This document shows, piece by piece, positions 21,817 through 30,183 of a stretch of DNA of 39,768 bases (within the stretch, counting starts at the first letter, position 1; each line of letters begins with the position of its first letter). Source of the DNA: an uncultured Prevotellaceae bacterium (GTDB lineage Bacteria; Bacteroidota; Bacteroidia; Bacteroidales; Bacteroidaceae); NCBI GenBank assembly GCA_900318115.1, contig ONJJ01000032.1, positions 1 to 39,768 of the forward strand, given 5' to 3'. Below the pieces are notes generated by a model. The model was not told the origin of the DNA. It saw nothing but the letters and a program-made list of their open reading frames with translations, and did not search any database. Made by a program: the position numbers and the translations under genes.

Positions 21817-23982
21817 ATGGAATTGCTGACGATACATCACGAGGACTTCACGCTGTATGTGGAGTGTTCGAAGTATGATGCCATCTGGGGGAAGGCTGTG
21901 AGGAATGTGGGCAGCGAGAATCTGCTTACGACTTACACCTGGACGGACGGCGTCACGTCGGCAAAGCTTGGGGACGAGGCTCTCGAGAATGGAGGGCGGG
22001 CGAGGGCGGTGTTCTTCGACAACGCGGAATATCCCGTCTGGGTGGACTTTGGCACGCATGTCAGCAAGGCACAGTTCGGCTCTGCAATTCAGGCGGACAA
22101 CGACCGTTTCAGTTTCCGAGGTCATACGTTGGCAGGCTTCATCAACTATGGCAACGAGATAGGCCGGAGCGAACTGCAACTGGTATATAATATAGGTAAA
22201 GAGCAGCGGCACTTCAAACTTGGTTATGAGGTGCTGAGCACGAAACTGAACTACCACGAACACTGGAAGAAGATTGTGGAGGACATCGAGGCGGAGTACC
22301 GAATGCTCTCGCTCGACTATATGAGGCGGACTTTTCATGGATTCTCGCCAAATGCAGAGGGCGACACGCCAGAACTGATTTGGTGGAGCATCTTTGCGGG
22401 TGAGCAGGAGAAGTTCATCAAGGCTTGCCGGGGTATCATAGAACGGCCGCGGCACAGGTTAAGGGGCTATGAGGTGTACTTGCGGGCCGACAAGTTGAAG
22501 CGGGTGCCTGTCAGCATAGAGAACGAACTGGCAGAGCATCGCCGAGAGCAGGCTCACCTGTATCGAGTGGAGGAGCATCTGCAGTCCAACGACACGCAGG
22601 AAAATCGCTTCCTGAAATATGCACTGAATCAGATATCCAGCAAATATGAGAGGTTGAAGCGGCGAATAGAATCCATTCAGAATACATCCAGCGTGATGAA
22701 GCAAAAGATGGACGATGTTGAGAGAACGCTGACACACCTGAAGCGTCATCCTTTCTTCAGAACAGTAGGGCGGTTCAAGGGGCTGAATCAGGAAAGCCTT
22801 GTGCTGCAAAGAGCTACGGGCTATAGCCAGATCTATAGGACCTGGCAGTTGCTGAGGCGTGCCTATTCGCTGTATGATGGTATGTACAGATTGCAGACGA
22901 AGGATATTGCCACGCTCTACGAGATATGGTGCTTCATCGAGGTGAGCCATATCGTGAGGGAGCAGATGGGAGTTGATGTGGATGTGGAACATCGGAACCG
23001 CATGGAGATGAACGGCGTGTTTACGTGGGAATTGGGCAAGGGTGAGCACTCGCGAATCCTGTTTCGCAAAGACGGCGTAGAGCTGGCGGAACTGGTCTAT
23101 AATCCGAAGCATACAGACAGCGGGAATGAAGATATCGGACTGGCGAACATAGAAAGTAGGACAGTTCCCCAAAAGCCAGATATCGTGCTGCAACTCACGA
23201 AGAATGATCTGCAGAAGGGGATGAAGATGACCTATCTGTTTGATGCCAAGTACCGCATCAGCGACCGGACAAACGAAGGGGTGGATACTCCCCCGGATGA
23301 TGCCATCAACCAGATGCACCGCTACCGCGATGCCATCTACTATAAGGAACATTCTTCCAAGGAGTTGAAGAAGGAGGTGATTGGCGGCTACATCCTGTTC
23401 CCTGGTGATGGCCAAAGGGCTGACATCGAAGTGTCGAAGTTCTACAGGGCCATCGGCGAGGTGAATATCGGTGCATTCCCGCTTCGACCAAAAGATGCGG
23501 AAAACAGGAAGTTGCTGGAGCAATTCATACAGGGGCTGATAGGTAGGGCTTCTGCTGACATCTTGGATGATAGTATTCCTCAGAAAGGACTCTACTATAC
23601 GCAGGAGGAGCCGAAGGATGCTGTGTACATGATTCTTACCATCGACCAGGAGGTGAACGAAGGCTTTGAGTCGATAATAAATGGACTGGCCTCATCCATC
23701 ATCATGGGCAAGAAAGGTATGGAAGAGGCCAAGGATATTCAAACAGTTCGCTACATCGCTCCCATCGTTCCTGGTGGTTATATTCAGGGTTATTACAAAG
23801 TCGTGCGGGCGAACCTTAAGCGGGTCGAGGATGCTAATTATCCAATCCGAATTAAATTCGATGTTGCAGACTGGACCTTACTGGAGCGGCCTGCACGATT
23901 CGGAATGGCAAGGGCTGCTTATCGGGGTTTCTGCAAGACGCGCGATGAGTTCTTCAGGCATTGTCAGGAACAGGCGGTTTAA
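21817..23982 (+). CDS. DUF2357 / PD-(D/E)XK nuclease subunit (McrC-like, LlaJI.R2-like)
   Basis: A 721-residue protein. An N-terminal beta-rich DUF2357 region (about 1-240) is followed by a coiled-coil-like part (about 240-310) and the nuclease core. LYEIWCFIE is at 367-375, KPDIVL carries Asp455, and YLFDAKYR carries Asp476-x-Lys478: the PD...DxK arrangement of PD-(D/E)XK nucleases. QMHRYRDAIYY follows (about 499-509). Residues from about 595 to 721 form an extra C-terminal domain (ILTIDQEV...GGYIQGYYKV...IRIKFDVADWTLLE) with a beta-barrel look that could be a PUA/EVE/ASCH-like module; this is tentative. With the GTPase just upstream it should form the cleaving complex. Composition is close to that of core genes, unlike the methyltransferases. 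Confidence 0.88.
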   Translation: MELLTIHHEDFTLYVECSKYDAIWGKAVRNVGSENLLTTYTWTDGVTSAKLGDEALENGGRARAVFFDNAEYPVWVDFGTHVSKAQFGSAIQADNDRFSFRGHTLAGFINYGNEIGRSELQLVYNIGKEQRHFKLGYEVLSTKLNYHEHWKKIVEDIEAEYRMLSLDYMRRTFHGFSPNAEGDTPELIWWSIFAGEQEKFIKACRGIIERPRHRLRGYEVYLRADKLKRVPVSIENELAEHRREQAHLYRVEEHLQSNDTQENRFLKYALNQISSKYERLKRRIESIQNTSSVMKQKMDDVERTLTHLKRHPFFRTVGRFKGLNQESLVLQRATGYSQIYRTWQLLRRAYSLYDGMYRLQTKDIATLYEIWCFIEVSHIVREQMGVDVDVEHRNRMEMNGVFTWELGKGEHSRILFRKDGVELAELVYNPKHTDSGNEDIGLANIESRTVPQKPDIVLQLTKNDLQKGMKMTYLFDAKYRISDRTNEGVDTPPDDAINQMHRYRDAIYYKEHSSKELKKEVIGGYILFPGDGQRADIEVSKFYRAIGEVNIGAFPLRPKDAENRKLLEQFIQGLIGRASADILDDSIPQKGLYYTQEEPKDAVYMILTIDQEVNEGFESIINGLASSIIMGKKGMEEAKDIQTVRYIAPIVPGGYIQGYYKVVRANLKRVEDANYPIRIKFDVADWTLLERPARFGMARAAYRGFCKTRDEFFRHCQEQAV

Positions 23983-24018
23983 CCTCTTGCTTCGAGGTGG
24001 ATTCGTTTACTTTCTTGC

Positions 24019-24079
24019 GTGGCGTTGCATTTTTCTGTGCTTTCATGGAGTCTGTTTCGCAGAAAAGTGGTATCTTTGC
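24019..24079 (+). repeat. 61-bp perfect direct repeat, left copy, containing a promoter box
   Basis: Identical at all 61 positions to 25205-25265. It ends with TATCTTTGC (24071-24079), a TAnnTTTG -7 box that would fire rightward, antisense to the truncated Crp/Fnr gene. Its left boundary is 36 bp after the stop of the nuclease gene. Confidence 0.9.
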
Positions 24080-24417
24080 AGCTCGCGTCCGCTGATGATG
24101 CGCACCTCGCAGGGCATGTCCGCCTCGATGCTCACCTCCGACACGTCGCCGTCGAGGCAATAGGGGAAGTCGGCCACAAACTCGCCCTCGAAGGCGAAGC
24201 CCGTGCAGTAGTCCTTGCCTTCCTCGTCGTTGTGCACCATGTACTTGAAGCAGCCCCGCTCCACGAAGGCCACCCACTGCGCCGGCTCGCCCGCCTCTTC
24301 CAGCGTCTCGCCCCGCAGGAACGTCCGCCGCTCCCCGTGCTCCATGCAGTACTCTCGCAGGAACTCCAGGTCCAGTCCCTCCTTGTAGGTGTTGAATTGC
24401 TTGTTATCTTTCACCAT
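24043..24417 (-). pseudogene. Truncated Crp/Fnr-like regulator (cyclic-nucleotide-binding domain only)
   Basis: Encodes 124 residues that begin normally (MVKDNKQFNTYKEGLDLEFL) and contain a cNMP-binding beta-roll typical of Bacteroidetes Crp/Fnr proteins (FLRGETLEEAGEPAQWVAFV, FKYMVHNDEEGKDYCTGF, EVSIEADMPCEVRIISG). Family members have about 190-230 residues with a C-terminal helix-turn-helix. Here the frame leaves the family just after SGREL, exactly where the 61-bp repeat begins, and ends in translated repeat sequence (RYHFSAKQTP). The DNA-binding domain is missing, so it is unlikely to regulate transcription. A good promoter box remains upstream. Confidence 0.8.
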
Positions 24418-24477
24418 ATCGCTATAAACAAAAACACCCGACAGCTTGAAATTCAGAGGCTGCCGGGAATGAACGCT

Positions 24478-24486
24478 GCAAAGTTA
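24478..24486 (-). promoter_or_regulatory. -7 box (TAACTTTGC) of the truncated Crp/Fnr gene
   Basis: On the minus strand TAACTTTGC, with a TTTG (-33-like) about 20 bp upstream, is a good match to the Bacteroidota promoter. It lies 60 bp before the ATG at 24417. Confidence 0.65.
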
Positions 24487-24583
24487 GGCATAATATCCGA
24501 ATCTTGCAAATATTTTGCGATGTATTTTTGTTTTTTTGTGTGCTCTTGTGTGACTTTTTATTTTGATTTTGAAGATTTGGGGA

Positions 24584-24991
24584 CTAAATCGACATAATTT
24601 TGTTGCTTGATTGACCTACATGGTCGAGTCCATATAATAATGCGCCACTGTCAATGCCCATCCACTGGAAGAGCGTCATGATGTGGGCATAGATAGTAAG
24701 ACAATATGAAGTATCTATCGCGCCGGTTGCCTTGTTGAAACAGATGGGTTCGTGGTGAGCAATACGGTTGCGCATGTTGTTCACACTGTCAAGCACTGAA
24801 AACATGTAGGAATTGTCGTAATGCTGGGTACGGGTGGAACGTGGCTTGTTGGGAAATACTTGCAGAAGCACCTGGCCAGTCAAAGCATAGTGAACATTTG
24901 AGTAGAGGTATTTCCAAATGCCGAACTCCATTTTGGAGAGCAATTGAGAATGGTCGTAACTATGTTTGCGGACGAGTTCTCGATAAAAGGC
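24584..24991 (-). pseudogene. C-terminal remnant of an Abi-family (AbiD/AbiF-type) protein
   Basis: The open frame from 24991 down to 24584 reads HSYDHSQLLSKMEFGIWKYL then NNMRNRIAHHEPICFNKATG, which matches the end of the Abi_2 family: a sequence around the first conserved helix, then the RNxxAHHE motif and a final helical segment (YCLTIYAHIMTLFQWMG). The first half is missing, since an in-frame TAA lies at 24992-24994. An overlapping reading in another frame upstream (25000-25080) gives a basic peptide that may be the frameshifted continuation. Abi proteins are phage abortive-infection factors with HEPN-like RNase motifs. The ATG-initiated part is 119 residues. It is probably inactive, and it is a sign that this locus has hosted several defence genes. 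Confidence 0.7.
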
Positions 24992-25204
24992 TTATCTCTT
25001 TCGTTTTACGCCATTTCCGCCTACCATCTTTGAAGTTTGCAACAAACATATTCTGAGGGGGCTTCCTTTTCTTCATCAGGGTTGCGCCCATTCCATAATC
25101 AGCTATAGGGAAGTGGTGTCTTCACTGCTCATTTCTCAGTTAGAGATGTTGTAATATGGACATTTATTCTTGCTTCCATAGGAGCCTCCTGAGGTGAAAA
25201 AGGA
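24992..25204. other. Gene-free stretch between the Abi remnant and the right 61-bp repeat
   Basis: No supportable gene. Apart from a possible frameshifted upstream piece of the Abi remnant (to about 25080), I see no repeat, promoter or stable hairpin. Confidence 0.5.
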
Positions 25205-25265
25205 GTGGCGTTGCATTTTTCTGTGCTTTCATGGAGTCTGTTTCGCAGAAAAGTGGTATCTTTGC
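25205..25265 (+). repeat. 61-bp perfect direct repeat, right copy, promoter of the DUF4251 gene
   Basis: Identical to 24019-24079. The TATCTTTGC box at 25257-25265 is correctly placed to drive the lipoprotein gene at 25337, so this is probably the original copy and the left one the derivative. Confidence 0.9.
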
Positions 25266-25336
25266 GGCGTGATTCCGAGGGAGATGTTGCTCTTGGAAGG
25301 CGAAGTGTTTTGTTTACTTAACTAATAAATAAAGGT

Positions 25337-25894
25337 ATGACTATGAAAGCTGGATGGTTGAAGAATAGTATGACTAAGAATGCAGAAAGATGGAAAAATC
25401 TGGGACGCAGGCTGGGGACGTGGCTGCTGGCAGCCATGGCAGTTCTGGTGACGTGGAGTGGGTGTGCCACTTCACAGGAACGTGCAGAGCGGCAGGCTCA
25501 GTTGCAGGCGGCAGTGAACGAGTTGATGGGTGGTCGGCATTGGCGGATCCGCATCACGACGATGCACTCGGCGCGCTATGGCGTGCGGCGGATGTCGGAT
25601 GGCTACTGCCTGGAGGTGAAGGGGGACACGCTAGTGAGCTACCTGCCCTATGTGGGGCGTGTGTATCACTCGGGGTTCTACTCCTCGAATGGCTTGGACT
25701 TCGAGGCTCCTATCCGCAGTTACCGGGTGAGCCGCCCGAAGGATAAGTTCTTCAGGGCAGAGGTGCAGGTGAAGCTGCTGGATGAGGTGTTCGACTACGT
25801 GGTGGATGTGTATGACTCGGGGCAGGCACAAATCCGGGTGCGCTCACAGGGCCGGGAGGCGGTGAGCTTCGATGGGGATTGTGAGCTGGAGTGA
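25337..25894 (+). CDS. DUF4251 domain lipoprotein
   Basis: A 185-residue lipoprotein in which a basic N-terminus and a hydrophobic stretch (LLAAMAVLVTW) lead to the lipobox WSGC (Cys43). The start is uncertain because Met1, Met3 and Met12 are all in frame; starts near Met12 give a more usual signal length. The mature part has the DUF4251 pattern: a helix (QAAVNELMGGRHWRIRI), VKGDTLVSYLPYVGRVYHSG, LDFEAPIRSYRVSR, and paired strands with FRAEVQVKLLDEVFDYVVDV. DUF4251 lipoproteins are common in Bacteroidales and have no known function. It is transcribed from the promoter in the right 61-bp repeat. Confidence 0.85.
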   Translation: MTMKAGWLKNSMTKNAERWKNLGRRLGTWLLAAMAVLVTWSGCATSQERAERQAQLQAAVNELMGGRHWRIRITTMHSARYGVRRMSDGYCLEVKGDTLVSYLPYVGRVYHSGFYSSNGLDFEAPIRSYRVSRPKDKFFRAEVQVKLLDEVFDYVVDVYDSGQAQIRVRSQGREAVSFDGDCELE

Positions 25895-25950
25895 GAGAGG
25901 TGGGGGAGGAAGGGGCCTTCGGGGAAACCCTCAGGCACCGCTGCCTCAAT

Positions 25951-26092
25951 GGGAGAGGAGGAAAGGGGAGAGAGGAGAGAGGAGAGAAAAGATAAAAGAT
26001 AAAAGAGAAAAGATAAAAGAGAAGAAGAGAGGAAAGAGGAGGAAGAAAGGGGAGAGAGGAAAGGGGAGAGAAGAAAGGGGGAGGGAGGGGAA
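25951..26092 (+). repeat. 142-bp nearly pure purine tract
   Basis: The plus strand is A/G throughout except for three T residues, each within GATAAAA. It has GGGGAGAGA- and GATAAAAG-type iterations and lies between the DUF4251 stop and the convergent porZ stop. Such homopurine runs can form triplex DNA and can stall polymerases, which might serve as a termination zone between the two convergent genes. Confidence 0.85.
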
Positions 26093-28486
26093 TTAGTGGA
26101 TGACGACGATGCGGGTGACGATGGCGGAGTTGCCGCTGGGGTCGTTGGCTACGACGTGATAGACGCCGGAGGCGACGCGGCGTCCTTGTTTGTTGCATCC
26201 GTCCCAGGTGACCATGCCGCCGTTGGAGTGGCCAGTCCAGATGAGGCGTCCGGAAGAGGAGAGGATCTTCACTTCGGAGTCGGCGACGAGACCCTTGATG
26301 GCGATGGGTCCCGTGTAGTCGGGCGAGACGGGGTTGGGGTAGGCGATGACGTTGTCCTTGGAGAGCTCGTCGGCCGGTGTGGTGGCATCGGAGAGGTAGC
26401 TGCAGATGCCCTTGTCGGTGGCGAAGAAGACACGCCCGGTCTGCCCGTCGATGGTGATGTCGTAAACGTTGTCGGAGATGAGCGGTGAGTTGTCGGTCTT
26501 GAAGTGGTGTATTTCCTCCTGATAGTCAGCGCTGATGAGGTACACACCGTTGTTCTGTGTGCCGAACCAGAGTCGTCCGCCTCCGTCGATGGCGATGCAG
26601 AGGATGGGGACTCCGTTGAGGAGGTAGTCGGCGAGTCCGCTGCCGTCGTTGCGCGAAACCTTGATCTGCTCGAAGGTGAAGCTGTTCTCGCGGAACTTCT
26701 GAGGCTCGGCGATGAGGAAAGGTCCGTCGTTGGTGCCAATCCATATCTGTCCCTGTGCGTTCTCGGTGATGCAGTAGAATTCGTTGGGGTTGTAGCTTGT
26801 GCCGTCCTGGTTGGTGATGGTGGAGCGCAGCTGCCGTTTGTCGTCGTTGGAGCGTGCCACGGTGCCGTTGTAGTCCAGCAGTAAGATGCCTCGCTGATCC
26901 ATTCGCCGGCTGTTGAGCCACGCCCATCCTCGGCTGTCGAAGAAGATTTTGTCCACGGTGGATGCCTCCTTGATTTCCGGGCAAGGTATTCCCGTCCAGG
27001 TACCGTTCTTGAGGCGTACGCGCAGGGTGGTGTCCTCTCGGCCTTGTGTGTCGTTGAGGACCCATAGGTTGCCATCGTCGTCGAACTGAATGCCATCTGC
27101 CACGACGAAGTAGTTGGGGTAGTCGCTGTTGGGGAGTATGGATTGGAGCGGGCTGTTTTCGAGTCCGATGTGGCCTGTGCACTGTTGCTGTTTGAACTCA
27201 AAGATGCCGCTGCGCGCGGTTCCGATGTAGAAGTGTTCCGCGTCCTCGGGGTCCTTGGCGATGGAGGTCACGTCAATGAAGCGTTCTTTGGGGAATGCCT
27301 TGGTGGCCGAGGCGGCATCGAAGTTCACCCACTGGTTGTCAGCAGTGAGGAGCATGATGGTGCCGGGACGGCTGCTGGTGGAATAGTTGCGGTTGCCGCC
27401 CACGACGTAGATGCCCTCGGGCTGCTGGTGGAAGTAGAGGCTGTAGTCGTGCAGGGGGCTGTTGGGATGCAGCTTGGATGTACGGAGCTGGAAGGTGTTG
27501 TCGGCGAGTTCGTAGGACTGCAGTCCTTCTGCTCCGTCGCTGGCCCAGTAGGTGTTGCCTCGTTTGTGGAGGTCGGTCCACGTGCCATTGGCGGGGTAGG
27601 AGTCGGAGTGGTCTGCGTCGGTGAAGACGGTGACCTCCGATGTGTTGCCGTAGATGAGGCAGTTGTCGGAGAGGTTCATGTAGGTCGCAGCCAGAGTCTT
27701 GGCGCTGGTGAACGAGGCGAGGTTGGCGTCGGAGACGTAGAGTGTGCTTCCATGTTGCGCCCAGATGCGCTGGTCGAAGTATTCCATGCGGGCTGGCCGT
27801 AGGTTGGCATTGACGAGTTCCCATGCGGCTTTCTCCTGAAGGTTCTTGGAGAGATCGCCTCGCCAGATGCCGGTGGAGGTGCCGAGGAAGATGGCATCCT
27901 CGGTGGCTGCGCAGGAGTTGACGGCGAACTGGAGGTTGTAGGTGTTGGTGATGACGCCCTGCTGCATGTCCACGCAGAGTAGTCCGAATCCGGTGCATAC
28001 GTAGGCCATGTAGCCTGCGACCTGCACATTCAGCACTTGCTTATTCTGCAGGGTGCTGTTCTTCAGCTGCGAGAGGTTGATGACATCGTTGTCGTCTTCG
28101 GTGGAGAGGAGGTCGATGTTGCCGTTGTCATAGATGAGAATGAGGCGGTGGGCCTGTGGGCTGTGGTGTATGAAGGCGATGCTGACGTCGTTGAGCTGTC
28201 GTTGCCAGTCGAAGGTGGTGATGGTCTCGTCCTCGGTGTCGTAGGCTATGAGTTTGCTCTCCATGAGGCCGTAGATACGATTGTCGGCGGGGATGTTGCG
28301 GGTGCAGACGGTGTAGGCCGGGTAGATTTGCCAGGATCCGATGGTGGCACCTCCTACCTCCTGTGCTCGCAGGGGTAGGGTGAAGAGTGAGGAATGAAAA
28401 GTGAGAAAGAGGAGTATGCACAGAATGGACAGGCGCCAGCGCAGGTGCCTTTCCGTTGTCGATGGTATGTAATGAAGTGGTGTCAT
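26093..28486 (-). CDS. porZ: PorZ-like type IX secretion sorting component
   Basis: A 797-residue exported protein in which a long signal region (LSILCILLFLTFHSSLFTLP) precedes the mature start near QEVGGATIGSWQIYPAYTVC. The opening IYPAYTVCTRNIPADNRIYG, IYDNGNIDLLSTEDDNDVIN and LQNKQVLNVQVAGYMAYVCT closely resemble PorZ, the beta-propeller protein of the T9SS attachment complex that presents anionic LPS to the PorU sortase. Two propellers of the two-component-regulator type run to about residue 700 (VYDITIDGQTGRVFFATDKG). The end has a T9SS C-terminal domain (YPNPVSPDYTG...SGVYHVVANDPSG). It is the last gene of the run leuS-yitT-rdgB-porZ. No other T9SS gene is in the window. Confidence 0.88.
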   Translation of the reverse strand: MTPLHYIPSTTERHLRWRLSILCILLFLTFHSSLFTLPLRAQEVGGATIGSWQIYPAYTVCTRNIPADNRIYGLMESKLIAYDTEDETITTFDWQRQLNDVSIAFIHHSPQAHRLILIYDNGNIDLLSTEDDNDVINLSQLKNSTLQNKQVLNVQVAGYMAYVCTGFGLLCVDMQQGVITNTYNLQFAVNSCAATEDAIFLGTSTGIWRGDLSKNLQEKAAWELVNANLRPARMEYFDQRIWAQHGSTLYVSDANLASFTSAKTLAATYMNLSDNCLIYGNTSEVTVFTDADHSDSYPANGTWTDLHKRGNTYWASDGAEGLQSYELADNTFQLRTSKLHPNSPLHDYSLYFHQQPEGIYVVGGNRNYSTSSRPGTIMLLTADNQWVNFDAASATKAFPKERFIDVTSIAKDPEDAEHFYIGTARSGIFEFKQQQCTGHIGLENSPLQSILPNSDYPNYFVVADGIQFDDDGNLWVLNDTQGREDTTLRVRLKNGTWTGIPCPEIKEASTVDKIFFDSRGWAWLNSRRMDQRGILLLDYNGTVARSNDDKRQLRSTITNQDGTSYNPNEFYCITENAQGQIWIGTNDGPFLIAEPQKFRENSFTFEQIKVSRNDGSGLADYLLNGVPILCIAIDGGGRLWFGTQNNGVYLISADYQEEIHHFKTDNSPLISDNVYDITIDGQTGRVFFATDKGICSYLSDATTPADELSKDNVIAYPNPVSPDYTGPIAIKGLVADSEVKILSSSGRLIWTGHSNGGMVTWDGCNKQGRRVASGVYHVVANDPSGNSAIVTRIVVIH

Positions 28487-28525
28487 ACTGCGGGAATCTA
28501 TTTTTCGCTCTCTTGCTATTTCACT

Positions 28526-29119
28526 TTATTCATTCTTCAGGAGGAAGTGCGCGAGTTTCTGCGTGGCTCTTCCGCGGTGGCTGATGGCATTTTTCTCTTG
28601 GACAGCCATCTGTGCGAAGCTGATGCCGCGTCCTTCTGGCGCGAAGACGGGGTCGTAGCCGAATCCTTCGTCGCCATGGCGCTCGGGGAGGATTTCACCT
28701 TCCACGATGCCTTCGAAGAGGTGCTCTTCTCCTTTATATAATAACGCGATGACGGTGCGAAATCTTGCGTGGCGGTCTGTTTTATTTGCTAAATTATGCA
28801 AAAGGAGGTTCATATTGGCGTTGCTGTCGTGCGTGGCTCCGCTACCGAAGAGCTCTGCATATCGGGCCGTGTGTACGCCAGGTGCTCCGTCGAGTGCGCG
28901 CACTTCCAGCCCCGTGTCGTCGGCAAAGCAGTCGAGTCCGTAGTGCTCCTTGACATAGCGTGCCTTCTGCAGGGCGTTGCCCTCCAGGGTGTCGGCCGTC
29001 TCGGGTATGTCTTCCGTGCAGCCTATGTCGCTGAGTCCGACGACGTCGAAGCGGTTGCCCAGGATCTGCCGCACTTCCTGAAGCTTGTGGGCGTTGTTGG
29101 TGGCAAAGACTATTTTCAT
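28526..29119 (-). CDS. rdgB: RdgB/HAM1-family non-canonical purine NTP pyrophosphatase
   Basis: A 197-residue house-cleaning enzyme that hydrolyses dITP/ITP and XTP to the monophosphate, keeping them out of DNA and RNA. Family signatures are the N-terminal [36 protein letters not shown] with the metal-binding acidic pair, [19 protein letters not shown], and [20 protein letters not shown] followed by [15 protein letters not shown]. Length is normal. The stop is 39 bp before porZ. The 118-bp spacer to the upstream yitT gene is almost entirely a tandem repeat. Confidence 0.97.
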   Translation of the reverse strand: MKIVFATNNAHKLQEVRQILGNRFDVVGLSDIGCTEDIPETADTLEGNALQKARYVKEHYGLDCFADDTGLEVRALDGAPGVHTARYAELFGSGATHDSNANMNLLLHNLANKTDRHARFRTVIALLYKGEEHLFEGIVEGEILPERHGDEGFGYDPVFAPEGRGISFAQMAVQEKNAISHRGRATQKLAHFLLKNE

Positions 29120-29121
29120 GA

Positions 29122-29233
29122 TGAATTATGAATTGCCAATTATGAATTATGAATTGTCAATTATGAATTATGAATTGTCAATTATGAATTATGAATTGTC
29201 AATTATGAATTATGAATTGTCAATTATGAATTA
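29122..29233. repeat. 21-bp tandem repeat built of heptamers, filling the yitT-rdgB spacer
   Basis: Units are AATTATG, AATTATG, AATTGTC, repeated about five times with near-perfect identity (one unit has AATTGCC). It begins 3 bp from the rdgB start codon and ends 5 bp from the yitT stop, so any rdgB leader is made of repeat. Perfection suggests recent expansion or ongoing slippage. Confidence 0.95.
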
Positions 29234-29237
29234 ATCC

Positions 29238-30131
29238 TTAGGTCTTAATGTGGTCAAATCCTTCGCCATAGACGCCGACGACCTTGGTCATGGTGACGAA
29301 GGCCTTGTTGTCTATGCGTTTGATGAGCCGGAATATCTGCTGGCTCTCGCGGCGGCGTGCCATGACGATGAGCACCCGGCGTTCCTGCTTGGAGTACCAG
29401 CCCTGGCCGTGGAGTTCAGTGACGCCACGCTGTACCTCCTCGCCAATCCTGCGGGCAATCTCCTCGTGCTTGTCCGAGATGATGGTGAACTGCACGCTCT
29501 GGGTGGCAGAGGTCATCGTGTAGTCAAGCAGGATCATGGAGATGAGCAGGATGACATAACCCGTGACCACCTTATTCCAGTCGTGGAAGACGAAGAAGCT
29601 GCAGGAGACGATGATGAAGTCCAGCCACATCAGCACACGCCCCATGGAGAAGTTGCGGTACTTGTTGACGATGGCGGCGATGATGTCCGTGCCACCCGTG
29701 GAGCCATTGTTGATGAACACGAGTGCCAGCGCCGCACCCTCGATGCAGGCACCCAGGACGGCAGCCATGAAGGGTTGGTCGCCGACGACCTGCGGCAGGG
29801 TGCCGTCGGACTGGCGAATCAGGTCCTGGATGATGCCCAGGAAGAAGGTGATGTTCAGCGTGGCGTAGATGGTCTTGGTGAAGAACTTGAAACCAAGGAT
29901 CTTCAGTCCGATGGCCAGCAACACGGCGTTGATGATGAAGTAGCTGTACTGGGCCGGGAAGCCTGTGGCGTAGTAGATGATGGCAGACACACCCGTCATG
30001 CCGCCCGGAGTGAACTCATAGGGCAGCATGAACAGGCAGAAGCCAACACAGTAGAAGGCACAGCCCAGTGAGATGAAGAAGTAGTCTTTTACTTCGTCTA
30101 ATAGCCAACTCGCTTTCATTGGGAAATTCAT
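29238..30131 (-). CDS. YitT family membrane protein
   Basis: A 297-residue protein. The N-terminal YitT_membrane region has about five to six hydrophobic segments, starting with YFFISLGCAFYCVGFCLFML followed by TPGGMTGVSAI, then YFIINAVLLAIGLKILGF and FMAAVLGACIEGAALALVF with NNGSTGGTDIIAAI. The C-terminal soluble DUF2179 domain (about 205-290) includes ITELHGQGWYSKQERRVLIV-like sequence. The exact transport or signalling role is unknown. It is 52 bp downstream of leuS on the same strand and probably co-transcribed. Confidence 0.92.
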   Translation of the reverse strand: MNFPMKASWLLDEVKDYFFISLGCAFYCVGFCLFMLPYEFTPGGMTGVSAIIYYATGFPAQYSYFIINAVLLAIGLKILGFKFFTKTIYATLNITFFLGIIQDLIRQSDGTLPQVVGDQPFMAAVLGACIEGAALALVFINNGSTGGTDIIAAIVNKYRNFSMGRVLMWLDFIIVSCSFFVFHDWNKVVTGYVILLISMILLDYTMTSATQSVQFTIISDKHEEIARRIGEEVQRGVTELHGQGWYSKQERRVLIVMARRRESQQIFRLIKRIDNKAFVTMTKVVGVYGEGFDHIKT

Positions 30132-30183
30132 GATGAGTGTTTCTTTTTAGAGAGGTGGATTAGCTGATGTGTTTGTGCGTCGT

